64,000 nt of DNA, from the NCBI RefSeq assembly GCF_026210795.1, contig NC_089454.1:1178001-1242000 (forward strand), read 5' to 3'. Shown here piece by piece: positions 14,345-27,630 of the stretch; the first letter of the stretch is position 1, and the number at the start of each line of letters is the position of its first letter. The translations under genes and the position numbers were made by a program. The notes under the pieces were generated by a model that saw only the letters and a program-made list of their open reading frames with translations, made no database searches and was not told the DNA's origin. The DNA is from Rhizophagus irregularis. Lineage: Eukaryota; Glomeromycota; Glomeromycetes; Glomerales; Glomeraceae.

Positions 14345-14638
14345 AATAGGTGGATATACAGTTATAGAAGATGGATATACAGTTATAGAGGGTGGATATA
14401 TAGTTATAGAAGACGGATATACAGTTATAGAAGATGGATATATAGTTATAGAAGATGGATATACAGTTATAGAGGGTGGATATATAGTTATAGAGGGTGG
14501 ATATGTAGTTATAGAGGGTGGATATATAGTTATAGAAGATGGATATATAGTTATAGAAGGTGTATATACAGTTATAGAGGGTGGATATATAGTTATAGAG
14601 GGTGGGTGTACAGTTGTAGAAGGCGGACTGATTTATAG
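14345..14638. repeat. 21-bp minisatellite, about 14 units
   Basis: The unit TGGATATACAGTTATAGAAGA, with AGG/AGA and TAC/TAT variants, is tandemly repeated about 14 times. It translates in one frame as (R/G)WIYSYR units. Degenerate copies containing ATTTATAGAG continue to about 14800. The 129-residue open frame that covers it exists because the period is a multiple of three; there is no independent sign of a gene. Confidence 0.92.
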
Positions 14639-14799
14639 AGCATAGGTAATAGGTGTATAGTAATAGATTTATAGAGCATAGAGGGTTGATATATATAGAA
14701 ATGAATTTATAGAATATAAAATATACTTATAGAGGGCGGATGGGCGGGTATACAGTAATAGATTTATAGAGGATAGAGGGTGTATATGCAGTATTTATT

Positions 14800-16825
14800 A
14801 GATAAAATAAAGTATAGATGATAATTATTACTTATTTGAACGCGTTTTTTTATTTACAGTATATTTTTATACAGAAAAACCATTGTGCATGACCCAAAGA
14901 AAAGGAATTAGCTTTCTGATTTTTTTTCTTTTGATATTTACTTTTTTACAGTATATTTTTATTCCAAAGAAAAAGAATTAGCTTTCTAATTTTTTTTTCT
15001 TTTTTACATTGCAAATGTTTTTAAATAATAAATTTACGCTATTCTTCTAGTAGGTTCTGTGCCGTGTCGGTCTATGGTTCCAGAGAACGAGAAACTTTGG
15101 TGACTACAGCCAGTAATCAGTAATCAATTTCGTTTTATCAATTGACAAAGTATATTTTTTAAGTTAACTTGGAAAATTATTTATGTGTTTACCGATCAAA
15201 AGCCCAAATCATAACTTTGTTTCAAGATTTGCACATAAGAGTAAGTTCACGATAAGGTCTCTTCTGAAAATAAAAGCGCAAAGTGAGATTCGATATATCA
15301 GATAAGGTTGGTCGTAAGTAATAATTATTATAATTTGAATTACAACCTTAGTGGTTGTAATATTATAAACGTAAGTTGCAAATAGGCTGTAAATACTACA
15401 TTTACAACCATTATAATTACTTGACTTTTAGTCTTTCCTGATATATCGAGGGTTCGAATTCCATTTTGTATTTAGAGAAAGTGAAAGTGAGAATATGGTA
15501 AGGTCTACATAGTCAGTGAAGTGTATCTCACTTAATTCTGAGTAGGATTAGGCTCATATGTTACCTTCTCAGGTAATTCCTCTCATTAATCTCCCTCTCG
15601 GGTAATCTCCCTAGTAAACATTATTAATGTTCCATTTTTTTTAAGAACCTTCTAGAATTGATTGAAATGAAGCCTTCCCATGTAATTTCATATTTATTCT
15701 TCCATTAACTTTCCAATTTCCCGACATTGTTTAAGTTTAATTGTGTTCAAAATTGGCTGAGAAATTTTATAATTAGATTTTGGATAAACTCTAATAGCTG
15801 AAACTTCATCATGAGCATTCTGCTCCAATAAAGTGTTCAATAACTTACCTTCGGCTTTATCACAAAGGGATTTTCTAATCGCACTTTGTTCCACCCTATA
15901 AAGTATTACGCATCTAACCCCATTATTTTATGTGGTATTTATATTTGTTAATGTAATTTTCTTTATTAAGATCTCATTCGTTCATTCTTTAGAAAAAAGA
16001 AAAAAATTTCAAAAAGAATTTCAGAATTTGTATGGAAATTGTATGGAAATTGTCCAGATAATGTGTCGGGAATCTTTCCCATTTTGGTACATCATTTGGA
16101 TGTCCCGAATTACTTTCACGTACAAAGCGCACATTATTTCATAAAAATTTTATGCTTTTATGCGCAACCAATGAAGTCACATGCGCTCTTATAAAATAAT
16201 AGTAAGCGCCATTATGAAATATCGTGCTTGTCTACTATTGATCACATGCGGAAATTTAAAATGATGTAACTGCGCGAATCCACTAGATCTTTCATATTTC
16301 GGTACATTTTCTGGACGAATTAAACAATACCTGAACATTCTTTGATACAATTTTCGGGCATCTATTTTTTTGTGGAGATTCTCTCTATTTATCCTGACTC
16401 GCAACTCGTCATTATGGGTGAAATTCAGTAATCATGTGCAAGTACAGAGTTAGATTGGTTAATAAATAAACGTCATATAGAAAGATATGTAAGATATGCA
16501 TAAAATTGTTCATGCTTACAATTAAATTTTATTTTATTTATTTTATTTTCTATTTATCTATTTATTTTATTTTGGTTTATTTTATTTTATTTATTCTGTT
16601 TTTTTTTATTTTTTTTTCGTTTTTTTTTTATTTATTTTGTTTTTTTTTTTTTGAAAATAACAATGCTTTTTTTTTTATAAATGTCCAAAAAAACTATTAA
16701 AAGTCATGTAACTAACAAAAAAAAAAATCGAATTATTTCGAATTATTTCGAATTCCCACCAAAGAAAAAAAATCCTACCCAAATATTAAAATCCTCCAAA
16801 ATTATTACAAATATAATATATAATA
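14800..16825. other. Intergenic, possible small inverted-repeat element
   Basis: At 15290-15301 and 15437-15448 the 12-mer TCGATATATCAG occurs in opposite orientations, so a small MITE-like element of about 160-200 bp is possible. Next to it is GGTTCGAATTCC (15452-15463), which matches a tRNA B box, but no cloverleaf can be drawn. A minus-strand frame at about 15694-15910 (CDKAEGKLLNTLLEQNAHDE) looks protein-like but is unrecognised and lacks an ATG. Extreme T-rich DNA fills 16520-16680. Confidence 0.4.
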
Positions 16826-18763
16826 TTATAAAGAAATTGTAATAAAAGGACCTTGACATTTTTCTTTACTTTTTCTATAAACCAAATAAATTTTAGCATC
16901 TTGATCTAAAGCAGAATTTCCTACAAATTTAACTTCTTTTAATCTACGATGTGTTTCTAATTCTTTTATATGATCTTTTTTAAATTCTTTATCACCAATT
17001 GTTAATATTTCTAATTTTTCTAATTTATGAAATTTATGTATTGCTTGTATTAATTCCTAAAAAAAAAAAATTATAAATTATAAATTAAATTAATTTTAAT
17101 TATATGTGCAGTATATATATATATATATCAATTATTATAATTTACTTACATCAGGACTTAATCCTACCATGTTAAATCTTAAACTTAATTTTCTAATATT
17201 TTGACATTTTTCAGCAAGATTTATCATTAAATTTAAATCAAATTTTGGATAAGGTTTTTTAACACTAGAATCGGCAGTAGCTAAATCATCACTTCTTATA
17301 TCTAAAATTTCAAGAAAATTTTCCAAATCATTATTAATTAATTCCATTACAATAGTAGGGGTCATCATTGGTCTATTTGTAAAACCAAATTCTTGTAAAT
17401 TATTACAATTTTTTACAATATTTGATAAACTTGAATGAGATATATTTAAACATCCTAATATTGTACACTTTCTTAAATTATTACAATATTTAGCCAAATC
17501 ATTTAAACCTAAATCAGTTAATTGATTACAATGAATTATAGTAAATCTTTTTAATTTAATATTTCTATATTTTGCCAATGCCATTATGGAAGAATCAGTT
17601 AAATTCGTACAAGATCTTAATTCTACAGATTCCAATTGATGACAATATTGTGCTATAGGTAAAAAAGAATCATCTGATAATCCACGAGCTGAATCAAATT
17701 CAATATGTTGAAGATAAGATTGTCCTTGTACCCATAATCTAGCAAAATGATCAAAACCTTTATATGATTTAATTCTTAAATTAAAAGATTCTAAAGGAGG
17801 AAAATCCATTGCTACAGCTAAAGCTGTCTCAAAACTTAATATAATAAAGGAATCATCATTAATTAAAAATTCCATTCATATTTTAATATATATACTTTGT
17901 ATATATATATGTATATAATATATTTCTTACCTAATATAAGGAAATTCTAAGGATAAAAATTTTAATTTTGGGAAACCTGATATTAAAATAGTAAAACCCG
18001 CACCAGTAATTGTATTACAAGTAAAACCTTTTAAATTAGGAAAAGAATTCACTATAGTAGTAGCCAAAGTATTTGTTACTAAACTAGAAATGATTAAAGT
18101 TGTAAGTAAAGGACATCTATTTCCAATATCTTTTAAAATATCATGTTTCCATTCAGATTTCCAATGTTGTAAATCTAAATGTTGAAGTCTTGAACATTTT
18201 CCATCTCTAATTGGTCTTAATGCAATACCTAATGAAGAAGATTTATGACTAAAAATTGCAAAAGAAATTAAACCAGGACAATTTTTCAAAAACATTTCTA
18301 CTATTTCAATTGAAGCGATTCTATTAAAAGTAAGATATTTTATATTTTTACATTTTTCAGAAATTATTTTTATATCAGGTTTCGGTAATGAAATTTCAGG
18401 ATATGATGTAAATGTTATTTGTTGTACAAAGTTACCGTAATTAAAAGAAGTTGTAGATGAATTACGGAGTGTAGTTACAAATTTATGAAAAACATTAGGT
18501 GATCTCCATGTAGGTTTCTTCCATAATTTGTCGACTATAACCTATCGTAAAAAATATTAAGGAAGTATTAATATCTACTAAATTTTAACTTCAAAAATTC
18601 TTACAAGAAAAAAGAAAAAAAAAGAAAAAGTTTTCAATAATACCAAAGCCCAATAAGAATTTACAAGTAGAGAATTAAATAAATCATCTTGATATTCGAA
18701 ATTTGAAAAGATTATATGAAGTAAATCGATATTTAAAAGTGTCAATTGAGCAGGGGTTGACAT
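16826..18763 (-). CDS. F-box/LRR protein, paralogue of the 2452-4325 gene
   Basis: Four minus-strand exons: 18763-18644, 18541-17931, 17834-17150 and 17056-16826 (548 residues). Donors and acceptors are GTATTA/ATAG, GTAAGA/TTAAG and GTAAGT/TTTAG. The F-box is at residues 8-50 (LNIDLLHIIFSNFEYQDDLF, then YWALVIVDKLWKKPTW). LRRs follow, for example HQLESVELRSCTNLTDSSI and NNLRKCTILGCLNISHSSL. The final exon, too short to stand out alone, reads ELIQAIHKFHKLEKLEIL and ends in PFITISL. The exon 2/3 join was placed by aligning with the paralogue, where the same residues are continuous. The role is inferred as an SCF substrate adaptor; the substrate is unknown. The first 40 residues are codable only with the donor inside TTGGTATTA. 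Confidence 0.86.
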
Positions 18764-21700
18764 TCTTTTGATAAAATTTTCATTTAATAAATTTTATTTT
18801 ATTTTATTTATTTATTTATTTATTTGAAGATATTAAGGTTAGATTGTTTGGAATTTTTTTTACAACAACAAGAAGAAAACTCTATGTTTTTATTTTTAAT
18901 TATTACATTATAACTACTAATATTGTTTGTAAAAAAAAAAAAAATCATATTTGTTCAATTGAAATTTTAAAATCCATTGTCCATCAAAAAAAAAAAAAAA
19001 TATTTAAAAAAAAAAAATTATAAATAAAAAGGAAATTTTAACACAATAAAATAAAAAATATAAATTCATACAATTTATATTTATTCTTCTGCAGTAAATA
19101 TTTTGTAAATAAACAAATATTTGTTTAATGTGTGACTCAAAATATAAACTTTTGTGAAACAAGAAAAATTTTTGTGACGCAAATTTCAATATGTAAATAT
19201 GAAAAAGATTAAAACAAAAATGAAGTTGAAAAAAGTTTAATGTTTGTGACACATGAATTTTTTTAACGTAATCATCTGTAATCATCTGAACCAGTTTCTT
19301 TAAAAACTCAGCCATTTTATCTTTTCAATCCGATTGGATAAACGAACAATTGTTTTCATTTTCAGAATCAATCTTATTTTCATTGGTAAATTTGTTCAAC
19401 CCTAAATAGGAAAGAGAAAAGATAAGATAAAGTGATGTACAAAAAAAAAATGTCATGTGTAACCTACAATTTTTTTTTGAATAGGGGATTTTCGTTTTTT
19501 TTTTCTTTTGATCTTTTTATGATACAAACATACTCCCGGATTTAGATATTAACCGAATTCTTTTTAAGATTAAAATATTATAAAAATGATTTTATTCAAA
19601 AAGTATGGCAACAACGATTTAAAGATAAGATAATCTTTTTCACGAAATGCTTATTCTATAATATTCATGCATCCGAATCTAAACTTCATAACGTCGTAAA
19701 ACGTCATAAACTTCGTAAAACGTCATAAACTTTGTAAAAAACTTCATAAACATAGTAAATAAAACGTCGTAACGTAGTAAAACATCGTAAACTCCGCAAA
19801 CGTAGTAAACTTTATGAAGTCGATCAAATGTTAATTTCTGGAATAAAACCTGTTTAATCATTTCACTCAGGTTTTTTATCCTGAAAAGACGTTACCATAA
19901 ATAATTTTTAATAATTTTGTAATATCCATTGTTTAAATTGTTTAAATAAAAAATAATTTATTCTTATTTCAGGATATATAATAAGAGAGATTCTAGAAGT
20001 CTAGAACAGAATCCTTTCCCATCCCATAAAAATTATTGATTACACAAGCATTATCTCATCTTAAAATTATTTTATTATAATCATCATCTACAATACATAA
20101 TTTATAATGATGAACCCGATATTAAATTAATCATTTAAACTATATTTGTCAATTAATTTTAGGGGAATGGTTTTGCGATAAATTCCCGTACTTTTGGTCA
20201 ACTTTTTTTTTTAAAAAAAAAAATGTGAGACAGTTAATTTGATGATTTACATAATATATAAAGCACGGAGCACAATTACGTGTTTGTTTTATATTGTACA
20301 ATAATTATCGTACAAATTTACTATATTGGTTTTAGCTTATTTAATTTATATGGTAAAGATTTACAAAAGAAAAGGTAAATTAAAAATTGATTTACTATGT
20401 TTGTTATTAATTATTTTTTTAATGTCAATTAGAACAAATATCTTCAAAGTTATATGTGAGTTTATGTGACGCGTAATTTAGACGCGGTAAATTAGTGGTG
20501 AGGATCAATGTTTAGAATGATGCATTATATAATATTATTATATATATGATATATATGATATTTATATTTTTTATTTATCAATTATCTAATTATCAATTAT
20601 CTAATTCGATTTTAATTGACTTAATTCGATAATTAGAATATTTTTTATTTGTTATGTTATAAAATTTTATGAAACTTAGTTGTGAAATTTTGGAATTGAG
20701 GTTTTTCCACTTCCCTTTGAAAATAACAATTCAAACAAGTAATTTTCCCTTTTACCAATTAATTATATATCAAATTTAACCCTTTTTGGATAAATAACTC
20801 ATATTATCTAAACAAATTTGTTAATTTTGGCTTCATTATTTATCGTACAATTATCCTTTTTTATCCTATAAAAAAATTATACTAAAACAATCAGATTTTT
20901 TTTTCAAGTTTTTTTTTTTTATATTAAAAAGAAAAGAAAAAGAAGAAAAAACGGAAATATCTTTATAATTTTATTTTTTTTCATTCTTCTATTCTAAGAA
21001 TTTTACATTTTGGTGATACATCAAATTCCCTTCTTTAGTAAAACTTAAAGTATAAACAAGAAAACAAAAGTGCATACTTTTCATTTACATACATACAATT
21101 TTTTTTTTTTTTTTTTCGCATGAAGGAAAAAAAAAATTTATAAATATTTTTTTTTTTTCTCTATAAAGAAGAAAATAATGAAAAAATAAAAAAAATAAAA
21201 AAAAATTTAAAAATTAATAAAGTTTTAATTATAATTTGGTTTTTTCTAGTTTAACAAACAAAGAAAAAAAAATATTTATAAAAATATTCTAAAGACAATG
21301 TAAATCTTAAAAAAAAAAAAAATATTGACGAAATTGGATTAAATGGTCCAATTTTTCCATTTCACATTTTCACATTCCACAAGAAATTTTTTAGTTTTCG
21401 TACATATCGCATATATTTTGTATATAATAAGATGTAAATAACATGGCATTGCATTAGTAAAATGAATATTACATTCATTCAACTTGAAACCCTCTTCATT
21501 TTGTCATACAAGAAAAAAAAAAAAAAAAAATTTAAAAAAAAATAAAAAAAAAAATTTTTTTTTCTTTAAAATCACTTGATTTTATGCATGATAATAAAAA
21601 AAACTTAAATTTATCCAAAATTATATCCAATAATAATAAATTTTTATATTATTTGTAATTTTTGAACCAATAATTATTTCGAAATTATTCGAACTATTCC

Positions 21701-22030
21701 GGAACCCAAAAATTTATGTCCGGTTTAATATTTATTTTGATCGACTACTTCTCTTGTTAAATACAAGTTATTGTGTACGACCAAAATTTTCTGCAATAAA
21801 TGATGTTGTGTTTCTTTCGTATCCCCTCTTTCGCTAATCAGATTTCCTCTTAGAGTGTAGTGCAAGGATATAAGGCGTATTGACTTTCTACTATGCACGC
21901 GCTTGAACTAAACCAGGATTGTACTATATATTATTGATATTGGCATAACAAGGTTTTTCCGAGCAAGTCCGAGATTTTTCCGCTCTTAAATGATTTTTTT
22001 TTCCTTTCCATCCCTTCTCAATAAACCTTA
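18764..22030. other. AT-rich intergenic stretch with short repeats
   Basis: No gene seen. Homopolymers are frequent (18900-19020, 20890-21340, 21500-21570). A 103-residue minus-strand frame at 19004-19315 has no domain and sits in low-complexity sequence. Confidence 0.5.
19682..19822. repeat. Degenerate tandem repeat (AAACGTCATAAACTTCGT-like)
   Basis: Variants of CGTCATAAACTTCGTAAAA and CGTAGTAAAAC are repeated for about 140 bp. Minus-strand frames across it read repeated F(Y)DVL/MKFF peptides and are taken as by-products. Confidence 0.65.
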
Positions 22031-22039
22031 TAACATCAC

Positions 22040-22048
22040 TATATAAAC
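22040..22048 (+). promoter_or_regulatory. Candidate TATA box for the Zn(II)2Cys6 gene
   Basis: TATATAAAC stands in a less AT-rich setting about 340 bp before the ATG at 22385. A long leader follows, ending in an AT dinucleotide run (22330-22361). The genome is so AT-rich that this is only suggestive. Confidence 0.3.
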
Positions 22049-22329
22049 ACTGTCCGTCACTCTTACACTTATTGTGTGTTACCTTCAAAATCTTCAAAAC
22101 TCTCTTTGTTGTTGAAAGTTTATTTTTTTTTTATAAATTTAGTTAAGTGCGAAAGTTCTCCAACAGTTAATCTTTGTTACTCTTACAAACGGTTTCTGTT
22201 GGAAACCTCTTTTTCACATATCTTTTCTTCTTCTTTGGAATAAAAAAAAAACAAAAAACAAAAAAGAAAACAAACAATAGAATATTACTTACCTTAAATA
22301 AATATATATATATATTTTTTTTTATTAGA

Positions 22330-22361
<32 letters not shown>

Positions 22362-22384
22362 CGCTTCACCAAAACATTTATAAT

Positions 22385-25300
22385 ATGACTAAAAAGAATA
22401 ATAATAACTATCGACTTAAAGTTACAACTGCATGCCAAAATTGTCAAAGACGAAAGATTAAGTGTTCTGGTGAAACTCCTTGTAAATATTGTAGTAAAGT
22501 TGACAAAAAATGTGAACCTGGTAAACCAGGTAAAAAAAGAGGTCCACCACCTGGACAAGAAGTAATAAGAAGTCGAACTAGTCGTATGGAATCTGTATAT
22601 AATAATAAAGACCCTCAAATACAAGAAGAATTAAGGCACCTTAATGGTTATGAGAGAAATTCTGCTTTTACTCCCATTATGCCTAATATGCCTAGATATC
22701 CTTATTCAAATATTTACCATATGAATTCTTCTGGTTATTTATCATATCCTCATAATGTTGGTTACATTTATCCTCCCCCTATTATTTCAACTGTCTCTTC
22801 TCCTTCTGATACTAGAAGTTTACCTAATACTCAATTTACTTCCACTTCCGCTCATCATTCTAGTACCGGTTTTTCTTCTGGTTTAGAACAATCAAAAAGT
22901 TCTGAAAGTTCCAAATTAATGGGTCCTGAACATTTAAAGAATAGAAAATCTGAAGATTTAGAATTAGAACTTGCTAAATTTATGGTTAGTTTAAGAGGAA
23001 ATGATGGTGATTCAAGAGATGATTCATGTAGCGATTTTAAAGATAATGTAGAAATTAACGATGATGATATAGAAATTAACGATGATGATGATGATGATGA
23101 AATTAACGATGATGATGATGTAGAAACTAACGATGATGATGATGATGTAGAAACTAACGATGATGATATAGATACTAACGATGATTTAGAAACTAACGAT
23201 GATATAGAAATTAATGATGATGATGTTGAAATTAACGATGATGTTGAAATTAACGATGATGTCGAAATTAACGATGATGCAGAAATTAACGATGATATCG
23301 AAGTTAATGATGACGTCGAAATTAATGATGATGTCGAAGTTAATGATGATATCGAAATAAATGATGATGTCGAAGTTAATGATGATATTGAAGTTAATGA
23401 TGATGTCGAAGGTAATGTCGAAGTTAATGATGAAGTCGAAGCTAATGATGATGTCGAACTTAATGATGAAGTTAACGATGATGTCGAAGCTAACGATGAT
23501 GTCGAAGCTAACGATGATGTCGAAGCTAACGATGATGTCGAAGCTAATGGTGATGTTGAAGCTAACGGTGATGCCGAAATTAACGAAGTTGCCGAAGTTA
23601 ACGATGATGCCAATATTAACGATGATGTCAATGTTAGTGATACCGTCGATGCTAGTGATGCCACCAATGATAAAGATGTCACCAATGATAAGGATGCTGC
23701 CAATGATAAGGATGCTGCCAATGATAAGGATGCTGCCAATGATAAGGATGCTACCAATGATAAGGATGCCGCCAATGATAAGGATGCTGCCAATGATAAG
23801 GATGCAGACAATGCTGCCAATGTTAATGATACTGCAAATGTTAATGGTGCAGCCAATGCTGCCAATGTTAATGATACTGCCAATGTTAATGGTGCAGCCA
23901 ATGCAGCCAATGTTAATGATACTGCAAGTGTTAATGGTGCAGCCAATGTCGCCAATGTTGTCAATGTTGCCAGTTTTAGTAAGCCCGCCAATGTTAGTAA
24001 TGCTGCCGGCTATAATAATGGTTATAATGCAAACGGCATTAGTTACAATATTTTTGCCGATATTCATAAGTATAGCAATTATAACGAGAACAATGTTACC
24101 AGTATTAGCAAAATTAGCAATGTTAGCAATATTATCAACGTTGTCAGATTTGTCGGGAACCGTCCAAAACGTCAATCTAATAAAAAGCAAACCAATAGAC
24201 CTGTAATTCTTAAGCACAGATCGCAATTTAGACATATACTTCCAAATTCATTTGTTAGTGATAAAGATAAAAAAGTTAAAGAACCACAACCACAATTACC
24301 ATATCCACAACTACAACAACCACCATCACCACAACAACTACCATCACCACTACCACCACCATCACCACCACATCAACAGCAGCAGCAGCAACAACAACAA
24401 CAACAGCAACAACAGCAACAGCAGCAACAGCAGCAACAACAACAACAACAACAACAACAAGGTAAGAAATTTTAAGTGCATGTGTGTTTCGTTTAAGAAA
24501 GCCATTTTATAGAAAGATGTCTTTAATATATTTACCTTTTTTAGGAAATGAACATCAGAAATCGGATTATTCTCCAATTATTCCAGGTACTTTAGGTATT
24601 AGCTTGCCAACAATAAAGGAGTTGGGCGTGTTTGGTGAAAATCCTCCATTATATCGGCCTATTCCGATATATCCAATCCATATGAAGGCAAGACAAACAG
24701 AGTTTAAGCGTCGACTTCAGGCAAGGGATAATGCTCGCCCGTATAATGCAGCAAGTGAGCGTAACTTGGCAAAAATACCGAAAATGCCACGACCAATCGG
24801 TAATTCAACATTGGTTACAAATACTTCATCATTAACTACTACTTCATCAATTGCTTCATCACCAAATATTTCATTAACTGCTCCATCAACTGTTATATCA
24901 AAAACTGCAACTACTATCTCATCATCATCAATTACCACTTCATCAGCTATTAATACTGTTCCATCAATTATTATTCCATCAGATGTTTCATCAAATAATC
25001 CACCAACGACTACTCCATCAACATCTACAAATGTTCAAACTCCATCAACAACCACAAATGTTCAGACTCCATCAACAACCACAAATGTTCAGACTCCATC
25101 AACAACCACAAATGTTCAGACTCCATCAACAACCACAAATGTTCAGACTCCATCAACATCCACAAATGTTCAGACTCCATCAACATCCACAAATGTTCAG
25201 ACTCCATCAACAGCTACAAATGTTCAGACTCCACCAACATCTACAAATGTTCAAACTCCATCAACATCTACAAATGTTCAGACTTCATCAACCTCTACAA

Positions 25301-27630
25301 ATGTTCAGACTCCATCAACATCCACAAATGTTCAGACTCCATCAACATCTACAAATGTTCAATCAATCGTTCCATCACCTTCAGCAAAATCATCATCGTC
25401 TTCGTCTTCAAATGAGAAATCAGCTACACAATCATTGAATTCATCATCACCTGCTTCAAATGTAATGTCAGAATCTTCTAATTTAGTAAATGTAGCATCA
25501 CCTAAACAACCATTGGAATCATCATCTTCTACTAAAGATGGAACATCAGCTACACCATCAATAGAATCGTCGAATGCAACATCGGCTACACGATCATTGG
25601 AATCATCGCCTTCTGTTAATAATGTGACATCAGCTACACCATCAATAGAATCGTCGAATGCGACATCAGCTACACAATCACTGGAATCATCGTCTACTTC
25701 TAAAGATGCAACATCAGATACACAATCATTGGAATCAACTTCTTCATCTTCAAAAAACACAACAGATACACAATCATCGTCTTCTACAGGTGCAACATCA
25801 GCTACGCAATCGTCAGAATCATCATCGTCTACTAAAGATAAAACATTAACTACACAATCATCTGAATCATCTGCTGCTAAAGTTGTAGCATCAGCTACAC
25901 GATCAAAGTCTTCTATCAAAGATGCAAGATCAACTTCTTCATCTTCATCAGGAAGAGCTTACGCATGGAACATTCCGACTCGAATTATAATTCGGTCGAA
26001 TACAATTCCTATTCAGCCAAAAAGTCCAGTAATGATTAGGCCGAACATTCAACAGACAAGTCCACAAGGTCAAATGTATAATCCTATTCAGCAGGTGGGC
26101 CCAATGATTCAGACAGGTCGGATGACAAATCAAATGTATCATATTCAGCAAACAAATCAAATGTATCCTATTCAGCGGCCTGGCCAAATGTATCCTATTC
26201 AGCAGGCGGGTTCAATGTATCCTATTCAGCAGGCGGGTTCAATGTATCCTATTCAGCAGGCGGGTTCAATGTATCCTATTCAGCAGGCGGGCTCAATGTA
26301 TCCTATTCAACAGACAGGTCCAATGATTCCCATTCAGCCGACAAGTCGAATGTTTTCCACTCAGCAGACAAATCAAATGTTTCCCACTCAGCAAACAAAT
26401 CAAACGTATCCTATTCAACAGAACAGCCAAATGTTTCCCATTCAATCGACAAATACAATGTTCTCCAATAAGCCGACGGGTTCAATGAATTCCATTCAGT
26501 CGACAGGTCCGACGATTCCTATGCAGTCAACGATTCCTAACCGGTCAACGATTCCTAACCGGTCAACAATTCCTAACCGGTCAACGATTCCTAACCAGTC
26601 AACGATTCCTAACCAGTCAACAATTCCTAACAAGTCAACGATTCCTAACCGGTCAACGATTCCTAACCAGTCAACGATTCCTATGCAGTCAACGACTCCT
26701 AATCAGTCAACGATTCCAATGACACCTTTAGTCACTACAGCGACACGAAGAAACAATATAGTGTTACCACCACCAGAACCAACGACTTCATATCCTGATT
26801 ATTCAAAGCCTGCGAGAGCTCCACCAAGAAAGTGGTTTGCGCCACCTGTCTTACCATTTCGACCTACGTTCAGTGCACCATTGGATGAACCCATGCATAC
26901 TACAAATTCGGAGAAACAAATGAATTCGGATATTAACAATCAATCAAAGAACCCTGATGCAGATAATGTAGCCGTCAATCCTGATAACAATAATACTGTG
27001 AGTCCTGAAAATTCAGTGAGAACAAACCAGCAAGAAGATTTGAGTGAAAATCCCACCAGCGAAATGATTATAACAAAAGAGAAAAATACTACATCTGTAA
27101 CTATAGAAGAACCTCAAGATGAACAAGCAAAAGAGCAATCGCAAAGTTCATCATCGAGCGATTCTTCCTCTTCTTCCTCGTCTGAGGAGGAAGAAATATC
27201 CTCATCATTGGCAAGAACAAAAGCTAAAAGGAAAGAAATTTCATCTGCAACGACATCGACATCATCATCTGAGTCAGAAACCATTCAAATAACAGTTAAA
27301 AAAAATAAAAGCAAGAAGGAAGTTACTATTTCTAAGGACGCAATCAACAAGAAAAGATCCCGAGAACGTCAACGAGAAAGAGAAGCGGCTATAGCCGCAT
27401 CTTCACGGAAGAAATTTAGAAAGGAAAGTCGTAAAAGGTCACCCAGTAGTAGTAGTAGTAGTTCTTCAGATGAGGATTCGATCGCTCCTCGAAGATCTCG
27501 TCCAATTAATGATAGGAGACGCTATCCAAAGCCTCCAACGAAACGAATCACCCGTAATGCTGCTCGTGAAGCAGCAAATGCGCCTGCTAAAGATCCTAAA
27601 GAGAAGAAAAAGTGGGTGAGACGTAGATAA
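22385..27630 (+). CDS. Zn(II)2Cys6 domain protein, very large, repeat-rich
   Basis: Two exons, 22385-24461 and 24545-27630, joined by an 83-bp GTAAGA...TTTAG intron in frame (1720 residues). Residues 17-43 are a Zn(II)2Cys6 binuclear cluster with spacing C-x2-C-x6-C-x5-C-x2-C-x6-C (Cys 17, 20, 27, 33, 36, 43) and the usual RRKIKC core, followed by a basic linker KPGKKRG. The family binds CGG-type DNA half-sites as nuclear regulators. The rest is low complexity: acidic (V/I)E(I/V)NDD repeats (about 220-405), NDKDAA repeats (about 426-475), polyP/polyQ (about 640-692), 13 STTTNVQTP-type units (about 847-968), MYPIQQAGS units (about 1221-1287), STIPNR/Q units (about 1352-1416), and an SR/RS-like basic tail (about 1622-1720). 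No fungal-specific TF middle homology region was seen. The second exon could in principle be a separate gene, but the polyQ ends directly at a good donor and phases match. Confidence 0.85.
23040..23640 (+). repeat. Acidic-codon minisatellite in the Zn(II)2Cys6 gene
   Basis: Variable 12-18 bp units such as GATGATGTCGAAATTAAC encode alternating acidic and Asn residues. A related NDKDAA repeat continues to about 23815 and a NAANVNDTANVNGAA repeat to about 23960. The absence of stops in the antisense frames (378 and 349 residues) follows from this. Confidence 0.88.
24373..24461 (+). repeat. CAG/CAA repeat encoding polyglutamine at an exon end
   Basis: About 30 glutamine codons run directly up to the 5' splice site (CAACAAG/GTAAGA). 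Length changes here would alter exon 1 without touching the splice signals. Confidence 0.9.
25010..25370 (+). repeat. 27-bp minisatellite, 13 units, in the Zn(II)2Cys6 gene
   Basis: The unit ACTCCATCAACAACCACAAA plus TGTTCAG encodes TPSTTTNVQ. Four neighbouring units are almost identical, which suggests recent expansion. Confidence 0.92.
26150..26715 (+). repeat. Two further minisatellites (MYPIQQAGS and STIPNR/Q)
   Basis: From about 26185 a 27-bp unit encoding MYPIQQAGS occurs four times nearly identically, flanked by diverged units with FPTQQTNQ. From about 26524 an 18-bp unit (TCAACGATTCCTAACCGG) encodes STIPNR or STIPNQ about ten times. Both keep the frame. Confidence 0.88.

Noticed and set aside
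14345-14638. Resemblance of regular repeats to a CRISPR array
   Set aside because: Units are contiguous with no unique spacers; this is a eukaryotic minisatellite.
15430-15470. Perfect B-box match GGTTCGAATTCC
   Set aside because: No T-arm stem and no A box at suitable distance; at most a remnant of a tRNA-derived repeat.
15694-15912. Minus-strand frame with VEQSAIRKSLCDKAEGKLLN
   Set aside because: Protein-like composition but no ATG, no recognised domain and no convincing exon upstream; may be a relic.
22855-24235. Long antisense frames of 378 and 349 codons and a 281-codon sense frame in another phase
   Set aside because: They exist only because the GAT/AAC/GAA minisatellite has no stops in any phase; their peptides are simple repeats and the real frame carries the Zn(II)2Cys6 domain.
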